Assembly: GCA_002069885.1 (NCBI GenBank)
Contig: MWCD01000042.1
Coordinates: forward strand, 1 to 33,815
Length of the DNA stretch: 33,815 nt
Source: a bacterium ADurb.Bin236
GTDB lineage: Bacteria > UBP15 > UBA6099
Reading direction: 5' to 3'
Shown here piece after piece: positions 17,742-26,179 of this stretch. The position numbers were made by a program, and so were the translations under genes. Positions within the stretch are counted from its first letter, which is position 1. Each line of letters begins with the position of its first letter. The notes beneath the pieces are model-generated. The model saw nothing but the letters and a program-made list of their open reading frames with translations, searched no databases and was not told the origin of the DNA.

Positions 17742-18188
17742 TTATCCTCTGATGACGAACGTCCAACGCGCTTTCACGACTGGGCGTCCGTTCTGGTTGG
17801 TGGTCATTGTCTCGGCGGTGACGAAGCTCTTGCCGCTCTTTTCAGAGATATCGGAAATCACGCAATTAGTCGTCATCGTGTCGCCCGCGCGGGCCACCTC
17901 GAAGAACTCGAAATCCTGTTCGCCGTGAACCAGCATCATCAGATTCAAAGCGAGTTCCTTGTCGTAGAGCATTTCTCCCACAGGGCCTCCGGCGTAAAGC
18001 GAGGCAAAAGTGGGAGGCGCGACAATGTCCCCATGCGGGCCTTTTTTCGCCGCTTCCTCGTCCAGATACAGCGGGTTGGTTTCGCCTATCGCTTTCGCGA
18101 ATTCCTTTATCTTCTCTCTGCCCACCTCATACACGAATGGCGCGTACTGCTTGCCTATGAATTTCTTGTCAACCGCCAAATCATCCAC
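17742..18188 (-). CDS. MaoC N-terminal-type dehydratase partner (HadA-like, FAS1 dehydratase family)
   Basis: A 148-residue hotdog protein of the MaoC_dehydrat_N type: VGREKIKEFAKAIGETNPLY near the N-terminus, then DIVAPPTFASLYAG and, later, HGEQDFEFFEVARAGDT. Such subunits bind the acyl chain and pair with a catalytic MaoC subunit, here the next gene. The GTG start at 18188 lies within AAAGGGGTGG; a TTG three codons later (18179) has better ribosome-site spacing, so the first three residues are uncertain. Confidence 0.87.
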   Translation of the reverse strand: MDDLAVDKKFIGKQYAPFVYEVGREKIKEFAKAIGETNPLYLDEEAAKKGPHGDIVAPPTFASLYAGGPVGEMLYDKELALNLMMLVHGEQDFEFFEVARAGDTMTTNCVISDISEKSGKSFVTAETMTTNQNGRPVVKARWTFVIRG

Positions 18189-18249
18189 CCCTTTCGCGCG
18201 TCGCGCGCTACTTTTGAATCGTCAAACTAAAATGCAAAATGGAGACCGG

Positions 18250-18939
18250 TTATTTTCCGCCGCTGATTGTCTCCGCATAATTGATAATGTCTGTGATGTA
18301 CGGTTGAGACGAATTCGGGACACAATTGCAATCCTTGACCACTCGCGGCCCGGTGAGATATCCTGCCAGAGCCATCACCAGTTGATTGTCATTTCCCTGC
18401 CAGATGTCGAGCATCTGCCTGAAATACTTGAAGGAGCCGTCAAGATTCTGGTCGATGTCGAAGGGGTCGGAAACTCCCATATTAGCGGCGGTAGAGTCGA
18501 TAAGCTGTCCGAGTCCCTTTGCGGCGCTCGGCGAAACGGCGTTCGGATTGAAACGGGATTCCCGCGCTATCAGAGCCGCCGCCAGTGCGCTGTCGATATT
18601 ATGTTTGTCCGCGTAGAAAACTATCGAATCGGATATCTTTTTCAGAAGCTCGTCATTGATAGACGGGTCGAGCTTCATGGTTCTGGCGAAGCTGTAAACC
18701 TTGGCGGATCTGGCGGAAGCTTCCGCCGACAGATTGGCGTTTACCGGGTACCGGATTGCGGGTTGCGGTTTCTGCTGTTCATCGGGAATTTGAACCGAGT
18801 CGCCGTCCGTGGAAGGAGCCTGCTGTTCGACCACCGGCGGCCTTGTTTCGACCGGAAACGCTTTTGATGTCTTAGCGTCTTCCTTCTTAAACACGTTGAA
18901 TATTAAAAATACAACCAATACAGCCGCTGCTGTCTTCAT
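18250..18939 (-). CDS. Lytic transglycosylase (SLT domain), membrane-anchored
   Basis: A 229-residue protein with an N-terminal signal or anchor (about 3-17), a Pro/Gln-rich linker (20-65) and an SLT lytic transglycosylase domain (about 95-225). The catalytic Glu is E127 in IARESRFNPNAVS, followed by the family motifs AAKGLGQLIDST (140-150), GYLTGP (193-198, a variant of AYNAGP) and PYITDIINY (213-221). It should cleave peptidoglycan glycan strands in the periplasm, producing anhydromuropeptides. The neighbour is a SPOR-domain protein, which binds denuded peptidoglycan, so the two may act together at the septum. Confidence 0.92.
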   Translation of the reverse strand: MKTAAAVLVVFLIFNVFKKEDAKTSKAFPVETRPPVVEQQAPSTDGDSVQIPDEQQKPQPAIRYPVNANLSAEASARSAKVYSFARTMKLDPSINDELLKKISDSIVFYADKHNIDSALAAALIARESRFNPNAVSPSAAKGLGQLIDSTAANMGVSDPFDIDQNLDGSFKYFRQMLDIWQGNDNQLVMALAGYLTGPRVVKDCNCVPNSSQPYITDIINYAETISGGK

Positions 18940-19063
18940 GCATCATTCCCCTTGTTTCGTTACTGCCCGTCTTCGCGCCGATTGCCGGAGCGAGCGGACT
19001 TTCGTATGAATGGCGGCATCTAAAAAAGAAGACCGCCTGCCGGGTCGGCTATGCCGATCCCGT

Positions 19064-20422
19064 TTAGTAATATGACTTCTCGCTTATCACGGTCGCTTGG
19101 AATCCGAGGGATTTCAGTTCCTCGGCCTTGTTATGCGCTTTGCCCGATGTGGTGTAATGCCCCACCGTGAGCCAGTAAACATTGCGACCGTGACTGACCG
19201 TCTGCTTGATCTCCGGGCTGACGGTCCCGAGATTTATTCTTCTTCCGAGAGCGCGGAGTTCTTCGACATCCGACGACTCCCTGATAAGAACGCTGTAGAA
19301 AGTTTTTGAGGCTGCCAAATCGTCTAGAGCTTTCTTCTGTTCGGTTCCCGCCACTCTCGGAGCGGGGTCGAATAGGCTCTTGCTGCTTCCAGCAGATTGT
19401 CCGCCCGGCCAGTCGAACAAACTCGAATCCGCCGAGGATGCCGACGGGACTCTGGCGATTTGCACTGTGGCGGGCCGGGTTGTTCTCTTTGCGGGAGAAG
19501 ACTGAACCTTCGCCGCGACGGGCTTCACAGCCGGTTTGGCCGGAGCTGGCGAAGAGACAGGCTTAGCCGCCGCCTTCGGAGCGGGCGCGGGAGCCGTAGC
19601 GGCCTGCGCGGCTCTCTTTGCCGGGGCTGCGCTCGGCTGCTGTCTCCGCGCGGGTTTCGGCTGAGTCGTTGCAGCAGGAACAGGTTTCGCATCCAGTGCC
19701 GCAGAAATCCTCGGCTGTCTTGCATTAGAAGTTGAAGCTGACGCAACCTTTGCAGGCTCAGCAGCCGGTTTCGCTGAAGGCTTTTTTGCGACTGCTGGTT
19801 TATGTTCCTGAACGGGAGGCGCGGGCTTTTCAGCCGTCCTCTCAGGCAAATTGGGCAAATCTTCAATTTTAGGTATGGTCGGCTGACGAACCGCGCTCCT
19901 GTCTTGGGCAGCCTGAACGGGAGCGGAAGTCTCAGGAGTTATCTTTTTTGCTTGAGCCGGCGGTTCCACCACAATTCCGCCGCCGCCGCGCCTTGCGGGA
20001 CCGGTCGTTTTAATCGGCTCTGCGGCAGGCTGTTCGGCGTCCATTCTGGCGCCTTCGGACAATATATCTTCGGAAGGTTGCTGAATTCGCCTAGGCGATT
20101 GAGTCTCCGGCCCGCCGACAGCGGGTCTCTGCGCCCTCGCCACAGGCATCGGCGGTGGGGCCGACGAACGCGAGTTCAGGTACATGGACGCTCCGGCGGC
20201 GCCAAGCGCGATTATCAAAACAACGAGCAAAACAACCTTCTTTTTGCCAGCGTCCTGCCCCCCGCCTGAGGGAGCCTTTTGCGCTTTCTGCTTGGGCTGC
20301 TTTTTCTCGCGAGGAGGTTTTTCTTTCTTGACCTTCGCCGTTTTTTCAGGAGCCGCAGCGCCGGGCGCGGGTTTCTTCCCGCCCTTATCCGGTTTGCCGC
20401 CCCCGATATTTATTCGTTTCAT
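19064..20422 (-). CDS. SPOR-domain membrane protein with long Pro/Ala-rich linker
   Basis: A 452-residue protein. The first 60 residues are Lys/Gly/Pro-rich and presumably cytoplasmic; one membrane helix follows (about 63-82); residues 85-370 are low-complexity Pro/Ala/Lys; the last 75 residues form a SPOR domain (YSVLIRESSDVEELRALGRRI, VYWLTVGHYTTSGKAHNKAEEL, GFQATVISEKSYY). SPOR domains bind glycan strands stripped of stem peptides, typically at division sites. A strong extended -10 promoter lies upstream. The repetitive linker makes the length likely to vary between relatives. Confidence 0.88.
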   Translation of the reverse strand: MKRINIGGGKPDKGGKKPAPGAAAPEKTAKVKKEKPPREKKQPKQKAQKAPSGGGQDAGKKKVVLLVVLIIALGAAGASMYLNSRSSAPPPMPVARAQRPAVGGPETQSPRRIQQPSEDILSEGARMDAEQPAAEPIKTTGPARRGGGGIVVEPPAQAKKITPETSAPVQAAQDRSAVRQPTIPKIEDLPNLPERTAEKPAPPVQEHKPAVAKKPSAKPAAEPAKVASASTSNARQPRISAALDAKPVPAATTQPKPARRQQPSAAPAKRAAQAATAPAPAPKAAAKPVSSPAPAKPAVKPVAAKVQSSPAKRTTRPATVQIARVPSASSADSSLFDWPGGQSAGSSKSLFDPAPRVAGTEQKKALDDLAASKTFYSVLIRESSDVEELRALGRRINLGTVSPEIKQTVSHGRNVYWLTVGHYTTSGKAHNKAEELKSLGFQATVISEKSYY

Positions 20423-20499
20423 TCGTTTCTCAACCTCTTCCAGTTCAAAAGGCGCCCGATACGCCCGGAGCCGGTCGCCGCCGGCCCGCTTGGTCGCTT

Positions 20500-20508
20500 A
20501 TTATACCA
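20500..20508 (-). promoter_or_regulatory. Extended -10 promoter for the SPOR gene
   Basis: The minus strand reads TG-G-TATAAT, a perfect extended -10, 78 nt upstream of the SPOR gene start. A TTGATA lies upstream but only 14 nt away, too close for a standard -35. Confidence 0.55.
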
Positions 20509-20584
20509 TATATATGAATTATCAATATATATTTTAAAAAACCCGCGCACCCCATCAAATAACTTCCCAGTCTCCTCAAACATG

Positions 20585-21091
20585 TCAAAACAGCCCTTTT
20601 ATCAGTTTGACCAGCCCCTCTGACGCAAAAACAACAATGGTGAATCTGATAAATTTGCCCGCCATCGAAACGAAAAAATAGTTCCAGAACCGGTATTTTA
20701 TGATTCCGGCGGCAACAGCAAGCGGCGACAACGGCGGCACGCTTGTCACTGAGGACACGAAAATAACCGGCGCGCCGATTCTCTTATATTTCGACATATC
20801 CGTCTTATCTATCTTTTCCTGAACCTTCTTGGAAACCTTCAATGCGCCTCTTCCCATGAAATAAAAGAAGCTGCTCCCGAACGTGCTTCCGATGGCTGTC
20901 GCAAAACCCAGCAGCAGGCCGGATTCCGCCTTATAGTTCGACAGGTTGATGGTCCACCACAGGAACTTGAACGCCGGAACTTGATCGACATTCGCCATAG
21001 CGGACAGAGTCAGCTCGCAATTCGGGAACCAGAAAGCGCTGCCCGTAAACCCGAACAGAGCCATCAGCAAATAAGGCGTTAGAACCTTCAA
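20585..21091 (-). CDS. DedA/VTT-like small membrane protein
   Basis: A 168-residue polytopic protein. Hydrophobic segments lie at about 5-30, 60-80, 105-130 and 140-165. The central part GFATAIGSTFGSSFFYFMGRG resembles the conserved reentrant segment of DedA/VTT proteins (G-xx-G-xxxxYxxGR), and SSVTSVPPLSPLAVAAGIIKYRFWNYFF resembles the following PxxxxxxxxG motif. DedA proteins take part in lipid flipping and envelope homeostasis. The start is TTG 21091, with GAGAGGG at suitable spacing. It is the last gene of the AOR gene run. Confidence 0.75.
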   Translation of the reverse strand: MKVLTPYLLMALFGFTGSAFWFPNCELTLSAMANVDQVPAFKFLWWTINLSNYKAESGLLLGFATAIGSTFGSSFFYFMGRGALKVSKKVQEKIDKTDMSKYKRIGAPVIFVSSVTSVPPLSPLAVAAGIIKYRFWNYFFVSMAGKFIRFTIVVFASEGLVKLIKGLF

Positions 21092-21188
21092 ATAACTGCC
21101 CTCTCAGGATAGATTTCAAACATCAAAAGTAAACCGACCGCCTTGAATAGAGCCATTGAAAGGCGAATTTCACGATGCTGATTTAGAA

Positions 21189-21602
21189 TCAATTCCAGTC
21201 GGTAATCTTGTCGGCCTTGCCGATTTCTTTCAGGTATTCCTCGTACATGGCGTAGGAATTCTTAATAATCGGCAGGAGCTTCATGATGGCCGGGATGGGG
21301 CCTTTGGCGACGATATCGCGTTTGGTGATGGCCACCATCAGGGACACTTTTCCTAGCCAGAACTTGTGGGCGGTGAGCGACTTCATGCTCATGGTCACAG
21401 TCGGCTCGCCCTCGATCTCGCCCTGAATTATCACTTCTTTCGGGCAATCGATTGTGATTACGGCGTCAGGGTCGGTGTACCTGAACTGAATGACCAGCCC
21501 GCTGGCCATGATTTTCGGCCCGATGTCCGGGTGGTCTTTCAGTTTGTTGAAAAACGGCACAAGCGTCGCGTACATGTCTTCCGTGTCTTTGAATACCGGC
21601 AT
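21189..21602 (-). CDS. SCP2 sterol-binding domain protein
   Basis: A 137-residue single-domain protein of the SCP2 type: GLVIQFRYTDPDAVITIDCP, GEIEGEPTVTMSMKSLTAHKFWLGKVSLMVAITKRDIVAKGPIPAIMKLLPIIK, which is the usual strand-helix arrangement with a central hydrophobic pocket. No enzyme motif is present. It lies 23 nt after the Fe-ADH gene with AAAGGA before the ATG, so it may carry a lipid or fatty acyl substrate for the AOR/ADH pair. That role is inferred from position only. Confidence 0.85.
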   Translation of the reverse strand: MPVFKDTEDMYATLVPFFNKLKDHPDIGPKIMASGLVIQFRYTDPDAVITIDCPKEVIIQGEIEGEPTVTMSMKSLTAHKFWLGKVSLMVAITKRDIVAKGPIPAIMKLLPIIKNSYAMYEEYLKEIGKADKITDWN

Positions 21603-21625
21603 ATTTTTTTATCCTTTCAAGTGGA

Positions 21626-22792
21626 TTAAAAAGCTTTTTTGAGCAGTGCCACGACCTCTTCCATGTCTTCCACAGGTCGCGGATTAGTGAAAAGCGAGCC
21701 GTCGCCCATAGTGAGGGCGGCGATGTCCTCGAAGCTGTCTTGAGAGACGCCGACGTCGCTCAACTTGACGGGCAGCCCGGTTTCGGCCACGAGAGCGCGG
21801 ACTTTCTCCACGCCCGCGAGCGCGTCGGCCCGGTCGTCGCCCGTCAGCGCCACGCCCATCGCCTGCGCGGCCAGCGCGAACTTCTCCGCAGCGGCGTCCA
21901 CGTTGAACTCCATGCACCACGGCAGGAGGATGGAGTTTGCCAGCCCGTGAGGCACGCCCGCCACAGCGCCCACCGAATGCGCCACCGCGTGGACTATCCC
22001 CACCAGCGAGTTGGCAAAAGCGAGTCCGGCCATGCAGGACGCAAGCAGCATCTGGCCCCGCGCCTCCACATTTTCCCCATCCTTCACCGCCGCCGGCAGC
22101 CACTTGTTTATCATCCTTATCGCGCCGAGCGCCAACGACTCCGTGACCGGGTTGGCCTCCGTGCTGACCAGCGTCTCAACGGCGTGAGTCAGGGCGTCCA
22201 TCCCCGTAAACGCCGTTATCTTGGGCGGCATGGACAGCGTGACCATCGGGTCGAGTATCGCCGTGTTCGGCCCGAAATAATGGCTCACGTAACTCAGCTT
22301 CATTCCGGCTTCATGGTCTTTGATGACAGCCGCAAAAGTTATCTCGCTGCCTGTTCCCGCCGTCGTGGGAACGATGAGCATCGGGGTGATAGGCCGTTCC
22401 TGAACATAAGCGCCCTGATGGTCAGCCAGCAGGTCTCCGCCCTCTTTCAGGAGCAGCGCCACCATCTTCAGCGTGTCAATGACGCTGCCGCCGCCGATGC
22501 CGACGCAGACGTCCGGCGCGGCCCCCTTCACTTTTTCGTAAATGTTCTGGATGTACTGCGCCCCGGAATCCTGCGGCACATCGTCGATTATTGCGACAAC
22601 TTCCACGCCCGCCGACTTCAGGCTGTTTATCGCGGTGTCCACGTATCCGAGTTTCCGAATGATAGCGTCCGTGACGATAAGGGCTTTGGAGCCGCCGAGC
22701 AGGCGCGCTTCGTCGCCGGCGCTTTCGAGCGTCCCCGGCCCGTATATCACTTTTGTCCTGTCATGAAACTGAAAGTATTCCGAAAGAGCCAT
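21626..22792 (-). CDS. Iron-containing (group III) alcohol dehydrogenase
   Basis: A 388-residue NAD(P)-dependent alcohol/aldehyde oxidoreductase. The N-terminal Rossmann-like domain holds GIGGGSVIDTLK (nucleotide binding) and VPTTAGTGSEIT. The metal site is supplied by GMDALTHAVET (Asp, His) and GIVHAVAHSVGAVAGVPHG (two further His). The start at 22792 follows GGGGAGGGGAC; an upstream TTG (22813) is less likely. The gene is 72 nt after an aldehyde:ferredoxin oxidoreductase gene, so the pair may interconvert acid, aldehyde and alcohol. Confidence 0.95.
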   Translation of the reverse strand: MALSEYFQFHDRTKVIYGPGTLESAGDEARLLGGSKALIVTDAIIRKLGYVDTAINSLKSAGVEVVAIIDDVPQDSGAQYIQNIYEKVKGAAPDVCVGIGGGSVIDTLKMVALLLKEGGDLLADHQGAYVQERPITPMLIVPTTAGTGSEITFAAVIKDHEAGMKLSYVSHYFGPNTAILDPMVTLSMPPKITAFTGMDALTHAVETLVSTEANPVTESLALGAIRMINKWLPAAVKDGENVEARGQMLLASCMAGLAFANSLVGIVHAVAHSVGAVAGVPHGLANSILLPWCMEFNVDAAAEKFALAAQAMGVALTGDDRADALAGVEKVRALVAETGLPVKLSDVGVSQDSFEDIAALTMGDGSLFTNPRPVEDMEEVVALLKKAF

Positions 22793-22864
22793 AATGTCCC
22801 CTCCCCGCCTCAAAGGCGAAATGCCGTTAGTTTGATATTGACGCGCCGCCCGTCCGTTCCGGCG

Positions 22865-24733
22865 TCACACTTTCAGAGCGTCCGCCAACTTGTTAAGTCC
22901 GATTTTTTCGAGCGTGGCGCGGGACGGCCTTCCCTGCTCGTCGATGTCCCTCAACCTGTAGAAATCGGCCAGCATGGCGTCGATGTCGGGAACCATTCCA
23001 GCGGCGGCTCCGTCTTCCACCGGAGTCAGGAATTTCTTCGGCAGATAGTCGTCCGCCCTAGTGGCTCCCAGCAGGTTGTTTATGCCGCGCTTGAGCAGCC
23101 AAATCCTGTCCCCCGCCTCCATAAGCGCGTCCAGAGTGTATCCGAACCCGGTGGCGGTGTTTGCCATGTCCAGATAGTCCTGCTCGTCGAACGGTATTGA
23201 AGGGAAATGGCATGTGCAGAAAGCGTTGAGCAGCGCGCCCAGCTTTTGAGTCTGAATATTCGCGAACGCCTTTCCCTCCGTCTCGTACTGAGGCATCTCG
23301 TCATTGAGGCCGAGTTCCGGGTAGAAAGCGAATCCGTGTTCGGCGAACATCTGGGCGGTGTTGACATGGCAAGCGCCCCTGTTTCCCACAGCGTAGTTCA
23401 GCCCCATTCCCCAGTACGGGCGCGGGTCGTGCATGGGAGCTTCGAGTCCCTTGACCTCGGCCAGAAGGTCGCCGCCCTTGCCCAGCCTGCGCGCGATTTC
23501 CCGGCTGCCCTCCGCCAGCAGGTCTCCGAACCCCTCGCGGCTCGCAATCATCGGCAGAACCGCCTTGACCTGCTCGGCGCCGCCCCACTTGAACTCCAGC
23601 CCGCCGGTGTCTTCGGCGGTGATTATCCCCTGCTCCATCGCGTCCATCACGAACGCTATCGAGCCGCCGCAGGATATCGTGTCAATACCGAGCTTGTTGC
23701 ATATCTCGTTGCATTTGGCGATATGCTCAAGGTCGGGCACAAGCATCATGGAGCCGAACATGCCTACCGTTTCATACTCCGGCCCGGCGCCTTCAAGCAT
23801 TGCGTTCGGCCCCGCGTCAATCTTCACCACCCGTTTGCAGCCCACAGGGCATCCGAAACACGCCGCCGTCTTCGTCAGTATAGTGTCGGCCATCGTCGGG
23901 CCGTTAATCTTCTCCGCGCCCTCGTCCCATGTGCCCTGAGACCAGTTTTTAATCGGCAAGTCGCCCACCATCGAGCCGAGGTCAACCGAGCCGGCCGTCC
24001 CGAAAGCGCTCATCGACTGCACCGCCACGCTTTCCTTTATCTTCTCGGACGTTCTCGCTCTCGTCGCCTTCATCCCTTCAGGGTCGGCAAAGGCCACTTT
24101 CAAATTTCCGGAAGCGGTAATCGCTTTCAGCTTCTTGCCGCCCATCACCGCGCCGAGGCCGCAACGGCCCGCCGCGTTTCCGTCGCCGTTCATAATGTTT
24201 GCGAATTTCACAAGGTTCTCGCCCGCCGGGCCGACGCACATGACAGCAGGCTTCTTTCCGCCTGCCGCAACCGCGCGGGACGCGATTTCAGCTTGAACCG
24301 CATACGTGTCCTTCCCCCACAAGTCAGCCGCGTCCTTTATCTCGCATTTATTCTCCGTTATTTCAATCAAAACAGGCCCGGAAGCCGCTCCGGCGATAAT
24401 CATGCCGTCGAAACCGCACCTTTTCAGCGTCACGCCGAAATTCCCGCCGTTGCTCGACTCGCCGAAAAGCCCTGTCAGCGGCGACCTGCCGACCACCGAA
24501 TAGCGCGTGACCGAGCCGGGGAAAGTCGAGCCGGTCAAAGGCCCCGTCGTGATTATCAGCGGACTATCTGCCGCAAGCGGGTCCAGCGCCGGGTCGAGAC
24601 GCTCGAACAACAGCTTTGCCCCCATCCCCGACCCGCCCACAAACGCTTTATAATCATCGTCGGGAACGGCAATCTCGCGCATTTCTCCGCTCGACAGATT
24701 GATATCAAGTATCTTATTCCAATATCCAGCCAT
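22865..24733 (-). CDS. Aldehyde:ferredoxin oxidoreductase, tungsten/molybdopterin enzyme
   Basis: A 622-residue AOR-family enzyme that converts aldehydes to acids (or the reverse) with ferredoxin, using a tungsten bis-pyranopterin and a [4Fe-4S] cluster. The family start YWNKILDINLSSGE is present, then GPLTG, GRSPLTGLFGESSNGG and GRCGLGAVMGGKKLKA. The cluster cysteines are visible as CFGCPVGC (C292, C295, C299) and a distal Cys in AFCTCHF (C506 or C508). The start at 24733 follows GAGGTGAAAAG. It heads the run AOR, Fe-ADH, SCP2, VTT protein. The exact substrate cannot be read from sequence. Confidence 0.96.
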   Translation of the reverse strand: MAGYWNKILDINLSSGEMREIAVPDDDYKAFVGGSGMGAKLLFERLDPALDPLAADSPLIITTGPLTGSTFPGSVTRYSVVGRSPLTGLFGESSNGGNFGVTLKRCGFDGMIIAGAASGPVLIEITENKCEIKDAADLWGKDTYAVQAEIASRAVAAGGKKPAVMCVGPAGENLVKFANIMNGDGNAAGRCGLGAVMGGKKLKAITASGNLKVAFADPEGMKATRARTSEKIKESVAVQSMSAFGTAGSVDLGSMVGDLPIKNWSQGTWDEGAEKINGPTMADTILTKTAACFGCPVGCKRVVKIDAGPNAMLEGAGPEYETVGMFGSMMLVPDLEHIAKCNEICNKLGIDTISCGGSIAFVMDAMEQGIITAEDTGGLEFKWGGAEQVKAVLPMIASREGFGDLLAEGSREIARRLGKGGDLLAEVKGLEAPMHDPRPYWGMGLNYAVGNRGACHVNTAQMFAEHGFAFYPELGLNDEMPQYETEGKAFANIQTQKLGALLNAFCTCHFPSIPFDEQDYLDMANTATGFGYTLDALMEAGDRIWLLKRGINNLLGATRADDYLPKKFLTPVEDGAAAGMVPDIDAMLADFYRLRDIDEQGRPSRATLEKIGLNKLADALKV

Positions 24734-24867
24734 CTTTTCACCTCGCATACGTTTTGAGCAATTCTACCAGAAAACCCAAAATTCATCATCCATTAATTGA
24801 TAGCCGATAAGCCATACAATCCGAACCCGGCGGATTGGCAGACACGATTAATTAAAGCGAACGACAT

Positions 24868-26178
24868 TTGACAGCAAGAAATGTCATTTCAACGTATATG
24901 ACATTAGGCCAAAAGCATACACAGACATCCTCACAAGCAGCGTTGCCAGCGCCCTTTTTCGAATATATGACTGTATCTTGTTTTTCTATAACTTATCTAG
25001 TTTCCGGCCAGAAGCTCAAAGCCGACACCGATTGGCAATATCAGTACGACAACCGGGGCAACCTCGTCCGCAAACTTTCCAACGCCTCAAACCCCCGCGT
25101 CGAATGGCGCTACCACTGGGACGGCTCGGACCGACTGCGCAAAGCCGTTTTCTCAAACGAAACTACAAACACCACCCTGAAAGTGGTAGAATACTATTAC
25201 GATGTCCTTGGCCGCAGAGCCGCAAAAAGCATAGACGGCAACGCCGACGGCGCGCCCGACGCCGTCACGAAATACGCTTATGACGGAGACGACATATTGT
25301 ACGAATTCGACGGCTCCAACGCGCTGAAAGCCCGGCACACGCACGGCCCCGGCACGGACGACCCTCTGTACACTCAAACCGGAGCCGCGCAATACTTCTA
25401 CTACCACAAAGACGGCATGGGCAGCGTGCGCGAGATCACAAACGGAGCGGGAGAAGTCGCGCGCCGAAACGATTACGACAGCTTCGGCAACATCGTCAGC
25501 GTGAACGGCTGCCCGACCGCCCCCGAATACCCCGCCGCGCCCGGCGCGGCTTGCGACGGGGCCGGGGCCGGGGCCGGAGACGCCTATTTCGCGCCCGCGC
25601 ATGAGTTCTACTTCACATACGCATACACCGGCCGCCAGTGGGACGCGGAAGCCAGCCTCTACCACTACCGCGCCCGCTACTACGACCCCCACATCGGCCG
25701 CTTCATCTCCGAAGACCCCCAATGGTCCCCCAACCTCTACGCCTACGTCTCCAACAACCCTATGAAATACACCGACCCGAGCGGCTCGTTTTTAAAATTT
25801 TTGTTTGGTGGTTTTGCTGGTTGGTGGAAGGATTTTGTCGATATTGCCACTACAACAGAAAGAGGCAATATTATTCACATTCAAACAAGATTTATTGAAT
25901 ATATTTCCGGAGTAATTACATTGTCGGATTTTCGATGTGCTTTTGCTATAGCTTTTTACAGGATACAATATGCTCTCTTCATGCTCGCAGATCCAGCCCG
26001 TAGCGAAAGACAATGGAAACCTGAAATCCTCTATTTGGGACATAGGATTAAAGTCATTTTCACTCCAATCATAGAAGATGTGCCAGATGCTCTTGACTTT
26101 AAAATTGAACCTAAACTCCCTGAATATAAACCTTTTGATATACGGACTCCAAGCAGTTCGTCTTCACCGAGGTCATGA
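24868..26178 (+). CDS. 5'-truncated RHS-core protein with variable tip 1
   Basis: A 436-residue frame, far shorter than full RHS proteins (usually above 1,000). Only two or three YD repeats remain (WQYQYDNRGNLVRKLS, YHWDGSDRLRKAVF, about residues 55-95), followed by the RHS-associated core ending RYYDPHIGRFISEDPQ and YAYVSNNPMKYTDPSG (about 270-305). The last 130 residues form a unique tip, with a hydrophobic start (FLKFLFGGFAGWWKDFVDIA) and no motif I recognise. No signal peptide is evident; the first 45 residues do not look RHS-like, and the start (TTG 24868 or ATG 24898) is uncertain. DNA after the core turns AT-rich, consistent with an imported tip. The stop almost touches the next gene. 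Confidence 0.75.
   Translation: MTARNVISTYMTLGQKHTQTSSQAALPAPFFEYMTVSCFSITYLVSGQKLKADTDWQYQYDNRGNLVRKLSNASNPRVEWRYHWDGSDRLRKAVFSNETTNTTLKVVEYYYDVLGRRAAKSIDGNADGAPDAVTKYAYDGDDILYEFDGSNALKARHTHGPGTDDPLYTQTGAAQYFYYHKDGMGSVREITNGAGEVARRNDYDSFGNIVSVNGCPTAPEYPAAPGAACDGAGAGAGDAYFAPAHEFYFTYAYTGRQWDAEASLYHYRARYYDPHIGRFISEDPQWSPNLYAYVSNNPMKYTDPSGSFLKFLFGGFAGWWKDFVDIATTTERGNIIHIQTRFIEYISGVITLSDFRCAFAIAFYRIQYALFMLADPARSERQWKPEILYLGHRIKVIFTPIIEDVPDALDFKIEPKLPEYKPFDIRTPSSSSSPRS
25247..25784 (+). repeat. RHS core direct repeat, copy A
   Basis: This 538-bp segment recurs at 27578-28115 without gaps. By eye there are three mismatches (25305, 25761, 25767), two of them within the last 25 bp. It encodes the RHS-associated core from GAPDAVTKYAYDG to TDPSG. 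It ends exactly where the tips diverge. Confidence 0.95.
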
Positions 26179-26179
26179 T

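Noticed and set aside
20500-20525. TTGATA as -35 with TATAAT for the SPOR gene
   Set aside because: The spacer is only 14 nt; the extended -10 alone is the better explanation.
21740-24757. Two plus-strand frames of 486 and 516 codons (21740-23200, 23207-24757)
   Set aside because: They lie antisense to the clear Fe-ADH and AOR genes and have Arg/His-rich composition without domains; they result from high-GC codon bias.
24868-26178. Intact RHS toxin gene
   Set aside because: It lacks a signal peptide and most of the YD-repeat barrel, and the first 45 codons are not RHS-like, so it is a truncated cassette.
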